Below are positions 59,759-64,000 of a stretch of 64,000 nt of DNA, piece after piece; the stretch's first letter is position 1; each line of letters begins with the position of its first letter. The notes beneath the pieces are model-generated. The model searched no databases, was not told the origin of the DNA, and saw only the letters and a program-made list of their open reading frames with translations. The position numbers were made by a program, and so were the translations under genes. Source of the stretch: JABFSS01 sp964497975 (lineage in GTDB: Bacteria; Patescibacteriota; Gracilibacteria; Peribacterales; Peribacteraceae). The stretch lies in assembly GCA_964497975.1 (NCBI GenBank), contig CAZCFO010000005.1:38722-102721 (forward strand), read 5' to 3'.

Positions 59759-59852
59759 GAAACCAACGAGTACAAAGAAACCAACGAAACCAACGATGCC
59801 CTTCTGGAAAGATCCTTGGTTTCTTTGGTTTCTTTGGTTACCTTGGTTTCCT
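59757..59852. repeat. Period-9 hairpin element between carA and the reductase gene
   Basis: Left-arm words aaagaaacc/aacgaaacc. Right-arm words ctttggttt/ccttggttt. It begins at the carA stop codon and ends 4 nt before the next ATG. Confidence 0.85.
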
Positions 59853-59856
59853 GCGC

Positions 59857-60573
59857 ATGCCGCTCATCACCCACACCAGCGTCTGCACATCCAAAAGGCT
59901 CCTCGCCCGGGGCGTCTATGAATTTCGGTTCACCAAGCCCGCCGGTTTCACCTTCCAGCCCGGGCAGTTCATCCTCTTCAACGTGCCGCTCGCGGACAAT
60001 CCGGATGATATCCAGACCCGGGCCTTTTCCATCGCTTCGGCTCCGGCTGAAGCGGAATTGCTGTTCATCTCCAAGATGGTTCCCGGCGGCCGCGCCAGCC
60101 GGTGGATGGAGGAGGTCCTGGAGGAAGGGAGCAAGGTCACCTTCACGGGACCGTTCGGCAATTTCATCCTGCGCGAAACGGACAAGGAATTCCTCTTCGT
60201 CGCGACGGGAACAGGGGCGGCCCCCTTCCGTCCCATGCTCGTGGACTTGCTTACCAAAGGAAGCGAGCGCCGCATCGACATCCTTTTGTGCGTGAAGAGC
60301 GAGGAGGATCTCTTCTGGCAGGCGGACATCGAGTCTCTCACCCGGTCATTTCCCAACGTGCATTCCCATATCACGCTCAGCGCGCCGTCTTCCTCCTGGA
60401 CCGGCCACAAGGGCCGCGTGCAGACCGTGCTTCCGCAGATCGTCAAGAACGATTTTTCCAACAAGGTCCTGTACGTCTGCGGCAATCCGGATATGACGAA
60501 GGACGTGAAGCGCCTGGCGCTCGAAGAATGGGGGATGGAGAAGAAGGATGTGCATGTAGAAGGGTATATCTAA
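59857..60573 (+). CDS. FAD/NAD(P)-binding ferredoxin-reductase-like protein
   Basis: 238 residues. A flavodoxin/ferredoxin-NADP-reductase fold. The FAD-binding barrel has FQPGQFILFNVP and TRAFSIASAP (the RxYS-like motif, with Phe). The nucleotide-binding domain has VATGTGAAPFRPML (near residue 118) and YVCGNPDMTKDVKR (near 205). There is no iron-sulfur domain, so it needs an external electron carrier. In pyrimidine operons a related subunit (PyrK) serves dihydroorotate dehydrogenase, but the Cys cluster of PyrK is absent. The neighbouring carA makes a pyrimidine role possible but unproven. Confidence 0.85.
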   Translation: MPLITHTSVCTSKRLLARGVYEFRFTKPAGFTFQPGQFILFNVPLADNPDDIQTRAFSIASAPAEAELLFISKMVPGGRASRWMEEVLEEGSKVTFTGPFGNFILRETDKEFLFVATGTGAAPFRPMLVDLLTKGSERRIDILLCVKSEEDLFWQADIESLTRSFPNVHSHITLSAPSSSWTGHKGRVQTVLPQIVKNDFSNKVLYVCGNPDMTKDVKRLALEEWGMEKKDVHVEGYI

Positions 60574-60673
60574 GAAACGAAGGGGACAGACGGCACAGAC
60601 GGCACACAGGGGACAGAGGTGATATGGGGACATCTGCCTCTTCTGTCCCGTCTGTCCCTTCTGTACCCTTTCG
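60571..60673. repeat. Period-9 hairpin element between the reductase gene and purN
   Basis: Left-arm words acagacggc/acacagggg. Right-arm words tctgtcccg/tctgtccct. Same words as mutY insertion 2 and the arms around the four-helix-bundle gene. It ends just before the purN ATG. Confidence 0.85.
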
Positions 60674-60675
60674 CC

Positions 60676-61278
60676 ATGAACTTCATCGTCCTCAGTTCCT
60701 CCCGCGGCACCACCTTTCAGGCCGTGCTGGATCGTATTGCCGATGGTTCGCTGCAGGCGCGTTGTCTGGGCCTGATCACGGACCGGGACAACAGGGGATG
60801 CATCGAGAAGGCCCGCAAGGCCCGACTTCCGGTCGTCGTTCTCTCCCGCAAGGAAGGCGAATCTCGTGAAGACTATGACAAGCGGCTGCATGATGCTGTT
60901 CTTCAATTGTCCGCCCCGAGCCTGGATCCCAGCCCCATCATTGCCGCTTTGGGCTGGATGTTCATCCTGACCCGGTGGTTCGTCACGCAATGGAAGGTGA
61001 TCAACGTTCACCCGGCTCTCCTGCCCAATCACGGCGGTACGGGAATGTACGGCGACAAAGTGCATCAGGCCGTCCTCGATGCGAAGGAGAGGGAGACGGG
61101 TATCACCATTCATCTTATGGATGAAGGCGTGGATACAGGCAAGATTCTTCTCCAAAAGTCCTGCGCGGTGCAAAAAGACGATACGGTCGATACCCTCAAG
61201 GCGCGCGTGCAGGCGCTGGAACGTGAGTGGTATCCGGCAGTGTTGCAGATGATTCATACCGGAAAGTTATCTGTATAA
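60676..61278 (+). CDS. purN: Phosphoribosylglycinamide formyltransferase-like protein
   Basis: 200 residues. Formyltransferase fold. MNFIVLSSSRGTTFQAVLD is the nucleotide-binding start. INVHPALLPNHGGTGMYG (near residue 110) holds the catalytic Asn and His, and GITIHLMDEGVDTGKIL (near 150) the catalytic Asp. It is probably the folate-dependent GAR transformylase of purine synthesis. A related N-formyltransferase for another substrate cannot be excluded, because no other pur gene is near and the PHG(T) loop is unusual. folP upstream supplies the folate pathway. No Shine-Dalgarno site. Confidence 0.82.
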   Translation: MNFIVLSSSRGTTFQAVLDRIADGSLQARCLGLITDRDNRGCIEKARKARLPVVVLSRKEGESREDYDKRLHDAVLQLSAPSLDPSPIIAALGWMFILTRWFVTQWKVINVHPALLPNHGGTGMYGDKVHQAVLDAKERETGITIHLMDEGVDTGKILLQKSCAVQKDDTVDTLKARVQALEREWYPAVLQMIHTGKLSV

Positions 61279-61285
61279 AAAAAGT

Positions 61286-61330
61286 GAACAATTAAATACG
61301 CCTTCCCGGGGAAAAAATTGTTCAATTATT
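61286..61330. terminator. Possible bidirectional terminator
   Basis: gaacaatt (61286-61293) pairs with aattgttc (61316-61323), flanked by A and T runs, between converging genes. Confidence 0.45.
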
Positions 61331-61358
61331 TTGAACATGTGTATGTGTTCAGCCCTAT

Positions 61359-62174
61359 TTACAGCGATTGAAACAGATCTTCTTCCGCTGCAATCCCCGG
61401 AACCCATCCTTCCCAATCGCTCAGGGTTAATCCATGGTCGCGCAGGAGCACCGCAGGGACGGACTGCCCCGCATTGCCCATCAGAAAATTGCCGGCCGTC
61501 GCGATCTGGTCGGCGATCGCCTCGGTCGTGATCTGCAAGGGCTTTCCGAAGAGGTCCTTTTGCCCCTTCATGGACTCCAGCGGATCGATGCCGGAGCAGG
61601 CGAGGGCGATGGCGGTGACGCCATGACGCCGGGGTGTGCAGCAGGAGTCGGTCAGGATCACTGCGGTTGCGGGTTTTGAGTTACGGGTTTCGAGATTTTC
61701 GTAACCCGTAACCCGTAACGACGAATTCCGCATATATTGTTCCAGTTCCTCCCGCAATCTCCGCACACTCATCACGGGATCCCTCGGCCACCCGATCGCC
61801 TGCCCCTTCGGGACATTGCTTTCATCGAGCCCGGCGTTCGCGGTCAGGATGGAGCCCGAGGGCAAGCCATCCGGACGGACGTCGGTCAGTGCCGCACCCG
61901 GGCAGGTGTTGATCACCTCTCCATGCAGGCGTCGCAATTCCCTGAGGACCGCCTCGCAAAAAGCCGGGCTTCGTCCCGTCTTTGCGCTCAGCGCCGCGGC
62001 TTTGGGAGACGGAGAGAGACGCGAAAGGTCGATAAACGCCGATTCGGCCGCAGCGACGGCTTTTGAAGAGAGAACGATGATATCGCCCTGTTCGATGCCT
62101 CCCTCCTTATATAGGAGTGATGCAAGGTGATCGCCTGGCCGGATCAATGGCGTATGAACTGGGAGGAGCAACAT
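61359..62174 (-). CDS. CofE-like (F420-0:gamma-glutamyl ligase family) protein
   Basis: 271 residues. Pattern of the CofE fold: PLIRPGDHLASLL, QGDIIVLSSKAVAAAE, LTANAGLDESNVPKG, AVILTDSC, TAIALACSGIDPL and IADQIATAGNFLMGNAGQ. CofE adds glutamates to coenzyme F420; no other F420 gene is visible, so another amide-forming role is possible. One agttacg-type hairpin element (about 61672-61732) is translated in frame near residues 148-170 (SSLRVTGYENLETRNSKPAT), between the helix LREELEQYMRN and the strand AVILTDS. It is divergent from the giant surface protein gene, 117 nt away. Confidence 0.82.
   Translation of the reverse strand: MLLLPVHTPLIRPGDHLASLLYKEGGIEQGDIIVLSSKAVAAAESAFIDLSRLSPSPKAAALSAKTGRSPAFCEAVLRELRRLHGEVINTCPGAALTDVRPDGLPSGSILTANAGLDESNVPKGQAIGWPRDPVMSVRRLREELEQYMRNSSLRVTGYENLETRNSKPATAVILTDSCCTPRRHGVTAIALACSGIDPLESMKGQKDLFGKPLQITTEAIADQIATAGNFLMGNAGQSVPAVLLRDHGLTLSDWEGWVPGIAAEEDLFQSL
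61672..61732. repeat. Period-7 element in frame in the CofE-like gene
   Basis: gagttacgggtttcgag words with complementary cgtaacccgtaacccg. The encoded peptide (LRVTGYENLETRNSKP) resembles those of mutY insertions 1 and 3. Confidence 0.85.
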
Positions 62175-62291
62175 CGGACGAACAACCTACCACACCTCGT
62201 TCACTTCGAAGGCCTCGAATACATCGAGAACGTCGAACACATCAATTGCCCTCGCCAACACTTGCGCGCGTCTGGTACATTCGACTGCAAG

Positions 62292-64000
62292 ATGTCCGCC
62301 CTCTCCCGCCAGCGCGTCGTCATTGTCATGCTTTTCATGACGGTGGTCGCGGCGATTTCGGCGATCAATATTTTTTCGCCGGAGCCGCTCGCGCTCTTGG
62401 GCAGTGTTGCAGCCGGCACGGCGGCCTCCGTCGGGGACTATGACGATGTCGGTACGGTCACCTGGACGAGTCCTTCCAATGCCAATGGAGAAGATGACGC
62501 ATTCGCGACGGCAACGCTTCCGGAGTCAGCACGGTCCCACTACCTCAAGGCCACGGGCTTTGGATTCAATATTCCCACCGGCGCAACGATCAACGGCATC
62601 GAAGTGAAGATCTTCAAGCATGCGGAAACAGCCGCCGTGAACGACGGCATCGTCCGCCTCATCAACAGTGTCGGCGTCGTGAGCGGTGACGACAAGGCGG
62701 CCGGGGCGTGGCAGATGAGCACGGACCGGGAGGACACCTACGGCGCGAGCAATGACACCTGGGGATTGAGCTGGACGCCGGCGCAGATCAACAGCTCCGA
62801 TTTCGGCGTGGCCCTTGCCGCGGATGGCGCACCCATAGGTGCGTTCCAGCTGACTCCGTCCGCACATGCGGCCCCTCCCGGCAGTGATGCAATCGCCTAC
62901 GTCGATCACATCATCGTGACCGTCACGTATACCGAGGCGGCTTCGTCGTCTTCCGGAGCCAGCTCGGAATCCAGCGCCGGGCCCACGTGCCCCAACAGTT
63001 CGCTCGATGGGGGGGAAACCTGCGACGACGGCAACAGCGATGCCGGGGACGGCTGCGATGCGTCGTGCCAGACGGAAGCAGGCTGGACCTGCGGCACGCC
63101 GGGCGAGCCGTGCACTCCCGAGAACGTCTGCGGCGACGGTGATATCAACGGCGAAGGGGACCCGGGTCCGGACGAAACCTGCGACGACGGGAACGAGGTG
63201 GGGGGCGACGGCTGCGATACCTCCTGTCTGATCGAAACCAATTTCACCTGCGATACCCCCGGCTCCCCGTGCTGCAAGAACTCGGACGTCACGATGGCCT
63301 GCGTTGATGGGGGTGAATGCTGTTCCGCAACATGCGAACTCCTCGTCTGCGTTTCCAGCGGCGCGGTGTGCGGTGATGGCGATGTGGGCGTGGGCGAGGA
63401 CTGCGACGACGGCAACACCGACAACGGCGACTGCTGCAGCTCCACCTGCAGCTTTGAGGCAAGCGGCGCTTCGTGCAACGGCGACCCCGGGACCTGCGGG
63501 TTCCAGGATACGTGCAACGGAGCGGGAACCTGCACTGACAACGGTCTTAAAACCAATGGAACGGAATGCGCAGCCGCGGACAACTCCACCTGCCTCGCCG
63601 CAGCTGTCTGCGATGGCGTGAGCGCCACCTGCCCGGCAGCATTGCCGGCGGATACGAGCGTCACCTGCCGCGCATCTGCGGGGGATTGCGACGTCGCGGA
63701 AACCTGTGACGGCGTCACCGCTTCCTGTCCCGCCGATGTTCTTTCCAGTTCCGTCACCGAATGCCGCGCCGCTGCCGGCGTGTGTGATGCCGCCGAATTC
63801 TGCTCCGGCGGCAGCGCCACATGCCCCGCCGATGCCAAGGAATCCACCGCCACCGAATGCCGCGCATCCGCCGGAGTGTGCGACAGCGCGGAAACCTGCG
63901 ACGGCACCAACGATGCCTGTCCCACCGACGCCTTCGCGTCGTCGGCGACGGAATGCCGCGCCGATGCGGGCACTTGTGATGTTGCCGAAACCTGTCCCGG
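62292..64000 (+). CDS. Giant secreted cysteine-repeat protein, C-terminus off the window
   Basis: At least 569 residues, open to the window edge. The N-terminal hydrophobic segment (VVIVMLFMTVVAAISAINIF) is followed by a beta-rich domain of about 190 residues (VTWTSPSNANGEDDAFATAT, then GFGFNIPTGATINGIEVKIF). A Ser linker leads to at least three DUF4215-type units (ETCDDGNSDAGDGCDASC, ETCDDGNEVGGDGCDTSC, EDCDDGNTDNGDCCSSTC). A tandem disintegrin-like repeat follows (TECRASAGVCDSAETCDG and relatives, at least five copies), continuing off the end. It lacks the C-x(5-8)-C start of the 13.7-31.3 kb array but shares the DUF4215 module with 13702-16209. A -10-like TACATT (62278-62283) lies 8 nt before the ATG. 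Confidence 0.85.
   Translation, partial: MSALSRQRVVIVMLFMTVVAAISAINIFSPEPLALLGSVAAGTAASVGDYDDVGTVTWTSPSNANGEDDAFATATLPESARSHYLKATGFGFNIPTGATINGIEVKIFKHAETAAVNDGIVRLINSVGVVSGDDKAAGAWQMSTDREDTYGASNDTWGLSWTPAQINSSDFGVALAADGAPIGAFQLTPSAHAAPPGSDAIAYVDHIIVTVTYTEAASSSSGASSESSAGPTCPNSSLDGGETCDDGNSDAGDGCDASCQTEAGWTCGTPGEPCTPENVCGDGDINGEGDPGPDETCDDGNEVGGDGCDTSCLIETNFTCDTPGSPCCKNSDVTMACVDGGECCSATCELLVCVSSGAVCGDGDVGVGEDCDDGNTDNGDCCSSTCSFEASGASCNGDPGTCGFQDTCNGAGTCTDNGLKTNGTECAAADNSTCLAAAVCDGVSATCPAALPADTSVTCRASAGDCDVAETCDGVTASCPADVLSSSVTECRAAAGVCDAAEFCSGGSATCPADAKESTATECRASAGVCDSAETCDGTNDACPTDAFASSATECRADAGTCDVAETCP

Noticed and set aside
59857..60573. PyrK subunit of dihydroorotate dehydrogenase
   Set aside because: The FAD and NAD domains fit, and carA is adjacent, but the C-terminal Cys cluster that defines PyrK is missing and no pyrD is nearby.

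Overview
The window is 64 kb of GC-rich, densely coded bacterial DNA. I infer a member of the Candidate Phyla Radiation (Patescibacteria), most like the Peregrinibacteria/Peribacter lineage. The reasons are short housekeeping genes scattered among very large secreted cysteine-rich proteins, almost no Shine-Dalgarno sites, several apparently leaderless messages starting at extended -10 promoters (TGnTATAAT), VirB2-like pilin fusions, lamin-tail/nuclease proteins and many lineage-restricted coiled-coil genes. The lineage is inferred from gene content only. A run of 100 N at 20399-20498 shows this is an assembled scaffold.

Layout. 1-13.7 kb is housekeeping: phosphohexomutase, glucan phosphorylase, an EF-like barrel protein, folP, a two-gene operon of triple VirB2-like pilins, a BI-1 family membrane protein, small membrane proteins, nusB, rnc, rpsJ-tuf and mutY. 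13.7-31.3 kb is one minus-strand array of eight secreted cysteine-rich proteins with a common N-terminus, carrying Kazal, DUF4215-like and beta-propeller modules. 31.5-36.3 kb holds rny (RNase Y), a secreted LTD/thermonuclease protein and a repeat coiled-coil protein. 36.3-58.4 kb is a block of about fifteen genes, nearly all unrecognised: paralogous pairs, His-rich membrane proteins, a 1692-residue protein with C-terminal beta repeats, and a secreted coiled coil with a Tyr-rich tail. 58.4-62.2 kb is housekeeping again: carA, a ferredoxin-reductase-like protein, a purN-like transformylase and a CofE-like ligase. A last giant cysteine-rich surface protein runs off the end.

The most unusual signal is not a gene. 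Imperfect hairpins built from 7-nt or 9-nt words (for example agttacg, gtggaaa, ctgtcccgt, gaaaccaac) lie between genes and also, in frame, inside genes: three in mutY, two in carA, one in the CofE-like gene, and tails on folP and rnc. Another stem-loop family (cctcgtacg...stem...ctcggaatgaca) clusters at 57 kb. At nusB and carA it separates a stub of the gene's first codons from a second, synonymously diverged copy of the same start. A four-helix-bundle (S23/Avd-like) gene at 53.5 kb lies between two inverted 9-nt-word arms, which makes it a candidate partner or mobiliser of these elements.

Working picture: a small, probably host-associated cell that devotes much coding capacity to secreted disulfide-rich proteins, protease inhibitors, pili and an extracellular nuclease, and whose genome is being colonised by short palindromic elements that tolerate insertion into coding sequence.
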